Source of the DNA: Marasmius tenuissimus
Taxonomy: Eukaryota; Basidiomycota; Agaricomycetes; Agaricales; Marasmiaceae
DNA: 64,000 nt
Direction of reading: 5' to 3'
Assembly: GCA_029532415.1 (NCBI GenBank)
Contig: JAQOTA010000047.1
Location: 868,001 to 932,000 of the forward strand
Part shown: in pieces, positions 32,510-44,777 of the stretch
Position numbering within the stretch: position 1 is the first letter of the stretch
Layout: each line of letters begins with the position of its first letter
Notes under the pieces: model-generated
The model's input: only the letters and a program-made list of their open reading frames with translations
Told to the model about the DNA's origin: nothing
Database searches by the model: none
Program-made: the position numbers and the translations under genes

Positions 32510-34365
32510 TATCGTCTCGTTTGTATTCCTATACGGTTTCATCTGGCGCAAATCTATCCTTTCAAGGGGGTCAGCCGCGCGCCCCCTGGTGTTGGCTAAA
32601 CGATGCGAAGGCTATTCTCGTTGATTTGTGGCTGTAAACCGTTCGGATCAGTAGATTTCTCTTGGCCAGCACGGAATCTCGGATTCTCATGACAACTTCA
32701 GACGCTTCGATTCCGATGAAGAAACCACTGATCATGAGCATGCCTGGCTATCTATAGTCCACTCTCCTCGCAATCAACATTTCGACCTTTGTATCCGTGA
32801 ACGGCTTACATGAACAGAACGTCGTTCCACGTAGTACCCAGCCGCGTCCGAATACGATTTCTCACTTGATTAATTCATATTCGCTCCCCGTCTCGGCCTA
32901 CAAGTACAGGGGAATCGCTGAGAATCGGGAATGAAGTGGGAATTCAGTACTTCCCACCTCTCCGGGCCGAGATGGATCGAAATTCCGGACAGCAGAAACG
33001 GACGCCCACATGCGTACACAAGCCATCAGTGCTTGTGCACGCTAAAACGGTTCGACTGCATAGTAGAGATGCGGGATGACGGAGTCCTTTCTTGATTGAT
33101 ATCGTCGTACTTTGAAACGTCTGAGAATTACGCTCGTCACTGCAATCCACAGCTTCTCTCGGAAATGCGGACAATATCACATCGACGACTTGTCAGCGAC
33201 TACTGTACCGAATACTTGGGAATCCTTGTCTCGTAACGTGTATTACCACCTTCGTCCCCGTCCTTTCCGTCCGCGGGCACAATTGAATAAACAGACCGAA
33301 ATGTCAACGTCGCGTCAATTCGGTAAATTGGAATTGGACGGGGATTTATAGTTATGATTACCACAACGGTTCATGTCACCTTCCATTCCGGTGTATATTC
33401 CTTCAAGTGCGCCAACGAAGCATTGAGGATAGATGGAAGCACACGCTTGATTGCAGAGTGTCTCGTGTGAGTGGAGGATGGAGGAGTTGAGCACGAGCAT
33501 AGACCAAGAGCGATGGATGTGGAGTTCGGCGCTCGGCATGGTGGCCTTGGTACCCAGGATTTAAACTTGTTGTGGGCAAGCCACAACGGTTACAGTATTG
33601 TATTCCCCTACCGTGGCCTAACGGACGATCCGATGACTATCCAGTGCGAATAGAATCCTATTTTCGTTTTTGATACCCAATACTTGGATAACGGCGAGAA
33701 AACACCAGACCGGGCTCAGAAGCAGAGCTAATCCCCATATGACCAGCTCTGGAACTGAAAGGCGGGCCCTTGAGGGCGGAAGTATGAGGGGACATACCCA
33801 AAACGGAAGTGAGAGGATCGGGACGGGATCCATAAACTGAATAGCCACGGTTGAGCAGCCCGAATGATAGATGGGCACTGGCAGGTGTTGGTGCACCCCG
33901 ATATGAAGACTCCGGGCGACACCAGTACCCGGGCACGGATGCCCGCCACCGGGAACGCGTCTTCCAGAGTCTAGGGTGCCAGAAATGAGATTTCATGAGA
34001 GAACGGGATAGTAATTGAAGCGATACTTGAGGTAAAAGGATAGAACAGCAGGACATGGGCGATAGAGAGTGAGAGAGACAGCGCGGGAAAAAGGAACGAG
34101 GATAAGTAGATATTGTCACGTGGCGTTGGGGTTATTTTGATTGTGGCTCCTGATTGCAACAGATTTGGCCAGCGTCGTCGCTGTTGGCAACATCCTGCTC
34201 ACCCTTTTGCTCATTGTCTCTTTCTCTCTCGACGTCGACGACTGGAACGACCTCCACTGGTCAACACACAAAGGTATCGATATCTTTTTCTCTCCTTCTA
34301 TTGCTCTCGAGTCCATGGGAAATATTGAAAGAAATTCGCAGTAAACCTGGTTGCTGGCAAGGTTG
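32510..34365. other. Gene-poor stretch before BNI4-like gene
   Basis: No gene called. On the minus strand a frame from an ATG at about 33831 to 33618 contains one strong hydrophobic segment (LVIWGLALLLSPVWCFLAVI), but all three frames are open there and no other support is seen. Confidence 0.35.
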
Positions 34366-37300
34366 ATGGCCGTGCTTGCTCCTCCAGACTGGCAGAATAC
34401 AATGGACTCAACGACAACCTCGACGACTTCAAGACCTCAACAACGCTCATCGCCAGCTAACAACGACCGCGACCATTCGCCCAGCCAACACCAGCAGCAT
34501 TTACAGCACCAGCAAGTCCCCTACTCCTTCCAACAGCAACCACAAGGGCAATGGGCACCATCCATATCAGCTCAACCTTTCTATCCTTCATTCTACCAAA
34601 ATCCGCAGCAGAACAGTCCAGCAGGATTCCCTCAGCAAGCTCCTCCATACTTCGATCCTGCTCAGAACCCGCAGCTAGCGCAATGGGCATACCAGCAGAT
34701 GATGTTTAATGCACAACAATCTTTCATGCCTCCAGGATCCTCGAGAGGCTCACCTTCTTCATCGAATCCAAACGATTATTTTGCTCAGAGTCAAATGGGT
34801 GCTATGGGGAACCATGGGATGTTCAATCCGTTTCCTTCTGGCACTCCTCCCCCACCGCAGCATCAGCAGAACGGAGGCGGACAGCAACAACCTTATCCAG
34901 GTTTTCATCCTTATCGAAGGCCAGCGAGACAGGGCTCAACAAACAGCCAAGGGTCTTTGTCATTTCCTGAAAGCAGCGGTAGCGGCAACAACGAATGGCG
35001 CCCACCATACGCGCGTCCAGAGGCCTCTGGTTCGACGAGCTCGGTGAACTCTACTCATAGTCAACGACAACGGACAGACAGCAACCAGAGCGGGAGAGGC
35101 AGCCAGCACGGGCATGGTAGTGCTAATGGTAGCGTCCGTGGCAGGCCTTCTGGCGGAGGGTCACCCGTTGGCGGCGGTAGCAGCAGCAGCAGCAACAAGC
35201 ATTCACAGTCCTCACCTCACTCACATCCACGACAGCAACAACCTCAGCAGCATCAATCCCATTCTCCCTCTCATTCCGGCAGCGCGAGTAAGAATCTACC
35301 CCACCCTAATCCGCCCCACCACCGGAACCTGTCCGCTTCCTCAAACGCAAGCTCATCGTCTGCTGTTCGGTCGACATCTGTCAGTGCCGGAACGTCCTCG
35401 CAATCGAACTCAGCAGCCCCCTCTCCATCATCCTCATCAGCTCCTGGCTCTGCACCGTCCACATCACCCTCATCACCTGGTGCATCATCGACAACATCTC
35501 ATAATTCTACTCCTTCAGTATCCTCCACGACTTCGACTGTTCCCCGTCCAGCCCGACCCTCCCCTCTCTCACAAGGAACTACCTCTTTCCATGTCTCATC
35601 TTCGGAAAAACGCATGTCCAGAGACGATGCCGATTTAGCAGCTATGATGCGGGAGGATGCTTCCGATCGACACAAAAGCGGCCTTAAAGGACGTTTACGA
35701 CGTGCCTTGACCTTTGGCACCGTCACGTCTCCAGCAGGTATTCACGAAGAAAACGAGCCCGTAGATGACGACGATGAGAGCATCAAGGCTTCTCGACTCG
35801 CAAAGCCAAAATCCTCCAACCTAGGAAGACCCAGTACCGATACGGGTGTCTCAGAGGAATCGGGCAATACCATTCAAACTGCGGCTTCTACGACGCTCAA
35901 CCCTTCTCCGTCTAATTTCTCGACTGCTTCTACGTCTACTTCACCGGGCCCGCCGCCTGCGCAAAAGAAGCGTGGACGTGCTGCCTCGCTCTTCAACTCG
36001 AGGTTGAACGCCAGCACGGACAATATCAGTTTGAGCAGTACGGTGTCGAGCGCCAGCGTTATGATACGGAAGCTCGGTAGTATGGGCAAACTGGCACGGA
36101 GGAACTCTTTGGCAGGAATCACGAGCCTGTTCAAGGATAAGAAGAAGAAGGATGATACTCTTGCGGAGGAGGATGACACTGGACCCAGTTCGTCGGATGC
36201 TGGTGGGAAGGAAGATAAGAAGAAAAAGAAGAAGAAGGAAAAAGAGAAGGAAAAGGATAAGAAGGGGTCTACAGCGAAAGCGACAGTGTCGGAGGCATCG
36301 GTCTCACATGTCACCGCTGAGCTGGATCGGGGGAGTGCGTCCGGGGAATGGAATGCAGCAGAGTTGGCTGGGCTGAGTCCTGCAGCCAAGCTAGCACGAC
36401 AGCACACGTTGAAGACCAATGCTGAAGCTGCTGCAAAAGAGCGGGAGAGGTTGCAGAAGGAGAAGGAAGAGAAGGAGCGCGAGGCCGCTGCAGCAGCCTT
36501 GAAGGCGAATGGTGTGAACGGTGCGGGAGGAGTGCCGGCGTGGGAGCGGGGAACACACAACCGTTCTCCTGTCAAAGGAGGTGGCAATGTACGGGTCAAC
36601 GAGGATGGAACTCGGGTTGTGGTGGAGGAGGATGACGAGGAGGATTGGAGCGAGGATGGACACCGGCGACCACAAACGCAGCAAACATATCAGCCTGGAG
36701 GGCCTGAGGGCTGGGATGATGATGGTGATGACGACGACTGGGACGGGGAGGACGAGGAGGACGTGACGATTCGAATGGGCGTAGATAGGATTGACCTGAA
36801 CAATCCTACCGCAAGCAACGCGGGTGGCGATTGGGCGGGGGAGACGACATGGAAGAGTGGGCAGTGGGTGTAAGACGCAGCGAGGAGAGAACCAAGAAGC
36901 CTAACAAGGGTATCTTGAAATGTACGTCCTTTCGCCATATCCTATCTCTCTACTCCGTTCTCCGTTGTTTTCTTGCCTGTTCGTTTCGTTTCACCACCTC
37001 CTCACCCTTAATCACCCATAGACGCTGTTAACTACGATCAACACAACTACCTCGTCGATTCCGCCCACAACCAGCAAACGCGTGTCAGAGCGAATAGTTA
37101 CGATGCACATCCCTCGCAACAAAACGAGCTCGGCCCGCTTGCCCGGATACCTTCGCCTGATCCCGATCATATAGATGGCTTACACAGACATGGAAGTCAT
37201 TCCAGCGGCGGACACCACGCACCTCAGCAACCACAGCCGGGTGCACCCTTCCTGCCGCCATTATCGTTTGATAGCTCACCGATCAAATCGAGCATGGATG

Positions 37301-37743
37301 CTCCCCGTAAGCCATTGCATTCTCATCAACTCTTGTCAGACCATTCTGATCAGTATTCTGCTCCCAGAAAAACCGCCTGCCAATTCGGGAACTATGTTCA
37401 GTCATTCAAACTCTTCGGCCCCTGCCCTCTCCCTTACCAGCAACGCTAATCCCCCGACGCTCACGCATCGGTCTGCCACAGCGCCCAGTAAACGACTGGC
37501 ATTCGCCAACAATCTGTCCGTATATGACACGTTCAGCGCAAGTGTATACGACAGAAGGAGTGAACCTGCGACGTGGAGTCGGCTGACGCCCGCCTTGGCC
37601 CAGAGGATTAAGGAAGAACTGAACAGCTTCAAGATGGAGGAGATGGAGGTTCATGCTGCGAGCCGGGTCCAGTACGTATTTCTTTCTCGTTGCCATCGTT
37701 TCCGATACTGACGACAGGTTTTAGCACCCAATTCTTCGTCTAA
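34366..37743 (+). CDS. BNI4-like bud-neck / PP1-targeting scaffold, with apparent frame break
   Basis: Large, mostly disordered protein rich in Gln, Pro, Ser and His at the N-terminus, with poly-Ser, basic (KKKKKKEKEKEKDKK) and acidic (DDDGDDDDWDGEDEED) tracts. The C-terminus identifies it: SKRLAFANNLSVYDTFSASV followed by YDRRSEPATWSRLTPALAQR and IKEELNSFKMEEMEVHAASR, then VHTQFFV. This is the conserved end of yeast Bni4, which brings PP1 (Glc7) and chitin synthase III to the septin ring; KRLAF is an RVxF-type PP1 docking site. The first exon frame stops at 36873 (QWV-stop), while the expected continuation (RRSEERTKKPNKGILK, donor at 36921) lies in the -1 frame. Later introns are normal. Start may be 34366 or 34401. 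Confidence 0.75.
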
Positions 37744-38701
37744 GCCTTCCCCCAACTCGTACCCCCGTACCACAAGCCCTGCTGGCGGAGGCTCACTCAC
37801 CCTCATCCGGATGTGCCAATTGCTATTCGTTCTCTATCGTTGTTGCTGGAGGAATGCCCTGATGTCGTCGTTGGGAGGGAGGAATTGCTGATTTTGATTT
37901 GAATGTTTTCTCTTTGGTCGCTCACATCTTCCATTCACAATCTCTCTTTTCTTTACGCCCCTACTCAACCTATACCTCCCCCACCTGTCCTCTGATACGT
38001 AACGTTATCGAGAAAGGTTCACCGTTCATTGTCTTTGCTTTCCTCAAAAAGTTACCCGCACTGCACTCATATCTGTTCCGTTCTTCCATCCCTTCACGAC
38101 CAATGTGTATACCTCTCTTCCCTTTCCTTTCTCCGAGCTGCTGTATTGGCCGCAGCTCACGCGTAAAAATTGTTGTTTTGGGCGATGCGTGGATTCTCAT
38201 GTGTTCTTTCTCTCCTTCGCTTTCTCCCTTCACCATATACATATCTATTATAAAGTTCTATACTCATACCAAGAGTTTTCTCTCTCTCGACTCACTACCT
38301 CACATGTCAATTCTCTCTCTCCCTCTGACTCTGATATCTCTCAACAATACAAGTACCAAGTATTACACAAGTCTTGACACCAACACGCACTCACTCGCAA
38401 TCATACACTCATTTTTCAATCATCCCACCTCTCATTCAAGTCGCTAGTTTTCAATTTCTCTTATCTCTTTCACGCTTCACGTACAATACCTAACTGCATA
38501 CGAACAGCCAGCCAATCGACTCTCTTTTCCATCTGCTTTCTTTTTTTCTTGCTCATCGACTCTACGGATTGGCAGGGTTCCCCTCGTTCTGCTACTTACC
38601 TTTGGACTCTCTCTTTCTTTCGTCATGGACTTGCTCACTAATCGATCCAAAGGACTTGCAACTGGCACGACGGTGTATAATGATTGTTGACAAAAGGGGA
38701 A
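37744..38701. other. CT-rich convergent intergenic region
   Basis: 3' flanks of the BNI4-like and F-box genes. Strongly pyrimidine-rich on the plus strand (37900-38600), which opens long frames without coding features. Confidence 0.5.
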
Positions 38702-40384
38702 CTACGGTAACTGCGACGACTCCGCTGTAAAGATAGTAACCAGACAACGCGTCCCCAATTCTTCGAAAGCTCGAAGTTCGTCAACGAAAACTTGAACCTG
38801 AGGCAAACGTTTGTGCTCCCAACCACTGATATCTTCCACGTGCAAACGTATGTCCGTCAATTGCGCGACGCCCGGGGAATTACCATTCGTCCGATGGCAT
38901 CTGAGTTGCAATACAGGAAAGAGGGCCGCCGCGAGTGAGTCTGCATTTGGAGGGATGTTCCTGTCCCTTAGTTCGTGAAACCGCAAGGTATTCAAGTTAG
39001 GACAGATGGAGGGGGAGGCGAGTTCATTGAGAATCACGAGGATTGGTACCACGGTCATCTCAGAGCACGGTACATAGAAAACCTCGTCGAGTTCCAGCTC
39101 CCGCAAGTCGGAGTAATGGTGGAGGATTGGTGACAGTGGAAGCGTAGAACGGATATTTAGCGTCAACTTTTGGAGAGTGCGAGGAAAGTGTTTCAAGCTC
39201 AACTCCCCGGTGTGCTGCATTGAGCAGAGCTCTAATTCTAGAGCTTTCCGCCGTACGGATATTGCTAGAGAGCTGACATTTGGGATGTCGAAAGCTACCA
39301 ACCGGCAAAGGTCGGTCCCAGAGGACTCAGGCGGCAGTGTGAACCCGATGGATAGATCCTGAACAACGTTCGAAGTGATGGTGGGCAGATCGTCTCTGGG
39401 GCGAAAGTCGTGTATGATGAGAGATTGTATGTTGGGAAGGGTTGGGAGGATTTGAGCCAAGTGGTTCGCTACGGGCACTTGCTTCAGCACCAACTTGGTC
39501 AAACGGCAATGGGCGAACATTGCGCTATTGGCCAGTATGCACTCGGTCGTCACAGTCTCAAGCTGTGGGGCATCACGCAGTGCCGTGATCACGCACCCAG
39601 TAAGTTCGGTTTCTTGAGGCGATGAATCGCTCAGAAAGAGATTGAACGAGCGGAGTTGCGGAAAGGAAACCGCCATTGGAAACTGTCTTAAAGTGGCTGG
39701 TAAGAAATGGCCATCGAGCCTCAGAGTGAGTTCCTGGCACCGTTGTAGTCGTTCCACCAGGAAGGAGGCATTTTTATCGCCCAATACGCTCCACCACTTG
39801 TCGGAATATGTGAGGTCGATGGTCAAGGGCTTCTCCGAAGATTGTTCCAGGTACCACTCGATAAAACGAGTACTGAAGGTCCCATGGGGTGAGCCCGTAT
39901 CGATACGCATGACCGACCATAGACGAGGAGTTTGCCGCACAATGTTTCTCCACAAGGAACACACATGCGACAACATCAAAGGCAGAATGAAATCTTCTTT
40001 GCAGTCGTCTGATATAGGGTCCGTCTCCCCAAAGCAGACAAAAGAGAAGATTTCATGCCAGATTTCGGCGGGGACTTCCCACATGGCTGAGATATAGCTA
40101 CGACGATGCGCAATATTCCTCCTCAGCGTGCTCCTTCGTGCTTCCAGCGCCTCGATGGCACGCCTGAGATGGCGAATTTCTTCATCACAGCGATCGAGAT
40201 CCCGTTCCTCGTCCGTGATCATGGCCAGAGTTTGAGAGATCTGCTCGCTGGATGGCGGCGTCTGTCGAAACATAACTTTGGGAACGAATGCACGATCGAC
40301 GAATGTCCAGGCATGATTGCATTCGTCGCAGAGTAAAATCGTCTCCATTGGATCCGATCCAGGGATTGACACTGTAACTGGCAT
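38702..40384 (-). CDS. F-box protein (Agaricomycete F-box/LRR type)
   Basis: Single-exon 560-aa frame. A Cys pair near the N-terminus (LLCDECNHAW) precedes a coiled-coil-like segment (EERDLDRCDEEIRHLRRAIE then ALEARRSTLRRNI). The F-box follows: VPAEIWHEIFSFVC, then HVCSLWRNIVRQTPRLWSVM, the typical Agaricomycete arrangement. The remaining 400 residues consist of Leu-rich repeat-like units (LTLRLDGHFLPATLRQF, LTKLVLKQVPVANHLAQILP, LRELELDEVFYVP). Such proteins are substrate receptors of SCF ubiquitin ligases and form very large, mostly uncharacterised families in mushrooms. No truncation seen. Confidence 0.88.
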   Translation of the reverse strand: MPVTVSIPGSDPMETILLCDECNHAWTFVDRAFVPKVMFRQTPPSSEQISQTLAMITDEERDLDRCDEEIRHLRRAIEALEARRSTLRRNIAHRRSYISAMWEVPAEIWHEIFSFVCFGETDPISDDCKEDFILPLMLSHVCSLWRNIVRQTPRLWSVMRIDTGSPHGTFSTRFIEWYLEQSSEKPLTIDLTYSDKWWSVLGDKNASFLVERLQRCQELTLRLDGHFLPATLRQFPMAVSFPQLRSFNLFLSDSSPQETELTGCVITALRDAPQLETVTTECILANSAMFAHCRLTKLVLKQVPVANHLAQILPTLPNIQSLIIHDFRPRDDLPTITSNVVQDLSIGFTLPPESSGTDLCRLVAFDIPNVSSLAISVRRKALELELCSMQHTGELSLKHFPRTLQKLTLNIRSTLPLSPILHHYSDLRELELDEVFYVPCSEMTVVPILVILNELASPSICPNLNTLRFHELRDRNIPPNADSLAAALFPVLQLRCHRTNGNSPGVAQLTDIRLHVEDISGWEHKRLPQVQVFVDELRAFEELGTRCLVTIFTAESSQLP

Positions 40385-42638
40385 TGAGGTGTTGATTCAA
40401 GCAGAGTGATAATGAAGATGCATACTTCAAGAACTTCCAATCAGATTCAATCCTCAGTCTGCCTGTATAAGACACAACTGACAGAGGGAGAGGGAGCAAC
40501 CGTTGAGAATGTGGTGGTAACGACAAGAATTATGATGGGCGCTTGACCGTCCGGCAATTCGGGTACATCAGAAGCGCCGATTTGAGACCCAATAGCAATC
40601 TCTTTCCGTGACCACCATCACTGTCTCCACCGATTGATCCATCTTGCGAGTCCGCGCTACAGTTCTTCGACATGGACTATTTATTTTGTGTCCGCTTCCT
40701 AGTCGGATCCCTCAGCTCGGAGCCGTGACAAGGGCGACATGATTCCACCAATCGTAGCTCAAGCTTCAAGGTTTGGAGGCGCCTGCTCGATGTGCCCATA
40801 CTTTTCGTCTCTTTAAGTATTCCTGAGTAACCCCTGTACCAGAGAGAACTCGTGATGGAACAAATGGAAGGCTCTAGAAAGGCTGTAAGTCTTGAGGTTC
40901 AAACCCAAGGCTTTGGTCGTTCATTTTCATCAGCTGACTCCTCACGTTGTTGAAATTGGCCCTTCTGGTCCTTACAGTGGTATCACTAAGATCATTCCAG
41001 GTACGTCTCGCTCGTGCTTCACTGCCTGAACAGTCCCAGAACTCAAATGATACGCCACCGAAGCGCCACGATGGAAACCATACCACGATACTACCGTCTG
41101 GTACCCACACTAGGTACTAATGCTGTTAACAATGGTACTTGGTACGATCCCCAAAATTCTGGTTCTCCACACATGATTTCATTCATTCGGTGTCCGGAGG
41201 CCAGAGCTTTTGTAGATACCAAGATAGGCACACTTGTATCCATCTATGTGCGGGTTAAATGGTTTCCTTCCAGCTGTCTGAAGGTTGGTACCGTCCCTTG
41301 ACACGATCATTGATCTCCTGATCCTTGTAGCAAGCATTCAATCGACAACACGTCCCCAAAATGCGCAACCCTGGTTTCTGCTATTTTCGAGACTCGTTCA
41401 TAAAGCCCGCACAATCACTACAGTCATTATTGACAGGCTCGCAAAAAACCCGCCTTAGGTCCAATTTAGGGTGTATCTTTTCACTGGTCGCAAGGGTCAA
41501 ATATCTGGGTAGGATGCCGACGTCGGACGTCCTGGCCCAGTTTCAGGCCTAATCAATTTGCACCTCTTGCCCGACCAACCCTGCATCGATGCGGTACGGG
41601 AAGTTTTGGCCCTCCCACGCAACGCAACGCTCCTGCGCTCGTCACTCAGAGGTAGATTTGGCAGTACCAGTCTTCCACAAAGCAAATTCCAAAGGAAAAT
41701 GGTCCATTCATGATGCCATCTTTCTACGACGAGTCCTCGCAACCAGGCTTGCCTCTTTGTCCTGTCAATATTTGCGAAACAGAGTCGGAAGAGTTTTATT
41801 GAAGATCCCGCGGAGTGTAGGCTTTCATTTCGAGACCAACGTATACCCATTACCTCCCCATTACCGAACTTCCAATCAGAATGAACGGATTACCTGACGC
41901 AGGCTTTCCGGTTGACGCCGATGGCGGAGTTCTCATTTGTTTCGAAACCAATATATAGTAACATACCACTAAAGTCAATGGTAACAGTTCGACTGGTCAC
42001 TGTTGTAACGGTTATGGATGCGGTCGAACTCTACGTAAAGGGTCGAGGCACCCTTGAACTCGTCAGTACCGTAACACTTCACCGCTCTCGCGCCCTTTCG
42101 TAAGAGGTTCCTCTGAGATTCAAAAGACATGGAGAAAATTGGCCGACTATGTACCAGAATCCGTCAAATCCGGTGCAGTCGGGACGGATAATGGCACGTG
42201 TTCGTCCCTCATTTTTGGGCGCTTAATGAGCGGGGGTTGTTTCAGTTTACTCTTAACCGTTGACCACCACTGGATCACTGCTTTCCTTCGTCCGCTGAAC
42301 CCTGCAGAGAAACCGTACGAATATATTCTGACCGAGAACTGGTAAGTTATAGCCGTTCTGTCAATGTCAAGATGAAGATTCGGACCTCGCTTGGGTTTAC
42401 AGTTTAGCTTTGACACCATTCTATCACCTGGTCAACTCGTCTTGACCTACCGAACTTACTTGTTCTGTACTGATCAAGTAGGTTATGTAAATTGTATTGA
42501 TTGATATACATATCAAAGTGGGTGGGCTCTCAACAGCGTCTAGGTGACTTCTCACCCTGGTTCTATCACCTCCAGGAACTACTCTCCACATCTTCCACTT
42601 CACTGTGCTGCTATAACGCAGCGCGCTGGGCAAACTGT
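40385..42638. other. Gene-poor stretch between F-box and transporter genes
   Basis: About 2.2 kb with only scattered short frames on both strands and no domain that I recognise. A minus-strand frame at 40874-41110 is Trp-rich but isolated. Confidence 0.4.
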
Positions 42639-44777
42639 ATGATTGAGAAGGAGAAGGGTTGCGGGGACAGCAGCGGCGATGACTACTCTGATGCTCCCCT
42701 GGTCTGCGAACGGCCCAAGGGCCTGAAAGGACTATACTATCATCCGTTGACGCAGGTGAGTTGCAGCCGCCTTTCTTCGTGATCAGATACTAAGAACGTT
42801 GCTCATGGCAGATAATGCTGTTGGGGGGCGTCTGCTTCATGTGTCCTGGTTGGCAGTCTTCTCGTTTCTCACTACCGCTACTAACGTCGTCCAAGGTCTG
42901 TTCAACGCAATCAATGGACTGGGAGCCGCGGGGCGACTCAACCCGACGACGAGTTCAAATTCGAACACTGCCTTATATTCGACGTTCGGCATCGCTGCAT
43001 TCTTCGCTGGGTCAGACTCCCCATTTCTCCTAGTCTTTTCCGGTCTCATCGAACAGTTATAGCTCCATTAATAATGTCTTGGGCTCCAAGATCACCCTCC
43101 TACTCGGGAGCTTCGGATACTGTATATACATAGGATCCTACCTGTGCGTTCCCGCCCAAAGGTCTTCCCTGAACATCCATTTATGAACATTCTAGCGCTT
43201 TGAAATACCATGACGAAGCAACGGGCTTCGTCATAGCGGCTGGGGCTATCCTTGGGGTGTGCGCCGGAATGCTCTGGTCGGCGCAGGGATCCCTCATGCT
43301 TTCGTATCCTACCGAGGCGGAGAAAGGGAAATACATCGCCGTGTTCTGGGCCATCTTCAATATGGGTAGTGTCGTTGGCGCGGCGGTCTCATTCGCCGAG
43401 AACTTTGATTCGAGGGTACGTTGCCCTTCGTAAGCCGCTTCCCTCGTTCTCACTTACACTAACGACTCTTATTTGCACTCACAGAACAATGACGGTGAGC
43501 TTTCATCAATTCACATGAACAGAATCTAGTCCTAATTTGCCATATCTAGTCAACGCTGGTACCTACGTACGTATCGAATACTGAGTCGCCGTGTTAACAC
43601 ATGAACATTAAAGTTTCCTTCCCGCAGATTGGATTCCTGGTTCTAACTGCCATAGGAATATCAATACCTCTGTTCATGGTCGACCCCAAAAATATCGTTC
43701 GAACAGATGGCACGCGCGTTACCATACCTATGCATCCATCTTGGAAGACGCAATTCTACGGTCTCTGGGTTGCGTTGAGAACTGATCCCCTCATCATCCT
43801 CTTGTTCCCGATGTTCTTCGCTTCCAATTGGTTCTACACCTGGCGTAAGTGCTCTTTGCCGTTCGATTATCCTCGTAGGTATGCTCACTGCCTGCGAAAG
43901 AATTTAATATGTTCAATTGGGCCATTTTTAACATCCGGGCCCGTGCACTCAACAATCTCGTTTATTGGGTGGCTCAAATCATCGGTTCTGTGCTCATCAG
44001 TATCCTCTTGGACCGGACCTCCTTATCGCGACGAGTACGGGCTTTCTCAAGCTGGGCCATCTTATTTGTGATGATATTCGTGACCCACGTTTGGGCGTTC
44101 TACTACCAAAAGTGCGCACCTTCGTCTCCTGGGCCGATTGCTTTGTCTCAATGATCCGTGCAGAGACTATAATCGGGAGACTTACCCCTCAGATTCGGTG
44201 AAGATCGACATCTATGACAACGGCTACGTCTCGAAAATGTGGTTGTACATCCTGTTCGGTATCATCGACGCTATGTGGCAGACCACTTCGTACTGGATAA
44301 TGGGTGCAATGTCCAACGATCCAGCTAAGCTTGCTTACTTCTCAGGATTCTGTAGGTCTTTCCCGATGTTTCTCGCGATGCCAAAGACTCAATATGTTTC
44401 TATCAGATAAATCCCTACAGTCTGCAGGTGCCGCTGGCGTGTGGCGCGCCGATGCCGTAGGAGCACCGTGGGTTACTTTTAGTCGCGTTCTCTACAAGGA
44501 CCCCCCGCTAACGACTTGTCCAGGTATATGAATATATTTATATCGACTTGGGTTTTGCTCGTTGCTGGGCTTCTTTTTGCTTTGCCAATGATCCATCTTA
44601 GGGTGAAGGATTACACTGATATCGAGGACGAGACGATGTAAGTCTCGCATCTTTCTAGACCAATCAGACCGGTCCCACTCATGGTTTTGAATTAGTGCGC
44701 GTATGGACAGCGATGGTCACATTCGGGAAGCTGATGAGCTGCCACCAACAGATCGTCGGCATCACGAATACTCGTGA
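42639..44777 (+). CDS. UNC93-like major facilitator family transporter
   Basis: Multi-exon gene for a polytopic membrane protein. Exon 1 (42639-42755) encodes the hydrophilic N-terminus to YYHPLTQ. Exon 2 begins IMLLGGVCFMCPG and joins LFNAINGLGAAGRLNP, the conserved first helix and loop of fungal UNC93-like (DUF895) proteins. Further hallmarks are FFAGSINNVLGSK, then GAILGVCAGMLWSAQGSLML and SYPTEAEKGKYIAVFWAIFN. Later helices include the DPLIILLFPMFFASNWFYTW segment, FNMFNWAIFNIRARALNNLV, IFGIIDAMW-like ILFGIIDAMWQTTSYWIMGA, and a final ISTWVLLVAGLLFALP helix with a cytosolic tail ending RRHHEYS. Role uncertain; relatives are ion-channel regulators or transporters. Confidence 0.85.

Noticed and set aside
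33618..33831. Minus-strand small membrane protein with one strong hydrophobic segment
   Set aside because: All three frames are open here, no splice pattern or family match is seen, and it sits in the probable promoter region of the BNI4-like gene.
38624..38690. Plus-strand MDLL frame ending in NDC as a third pheromone
   Set aside because: It ends with Cys as the last residue, so it has no CaaX box, and it lacks the Gly-rich mature region and acidic site.
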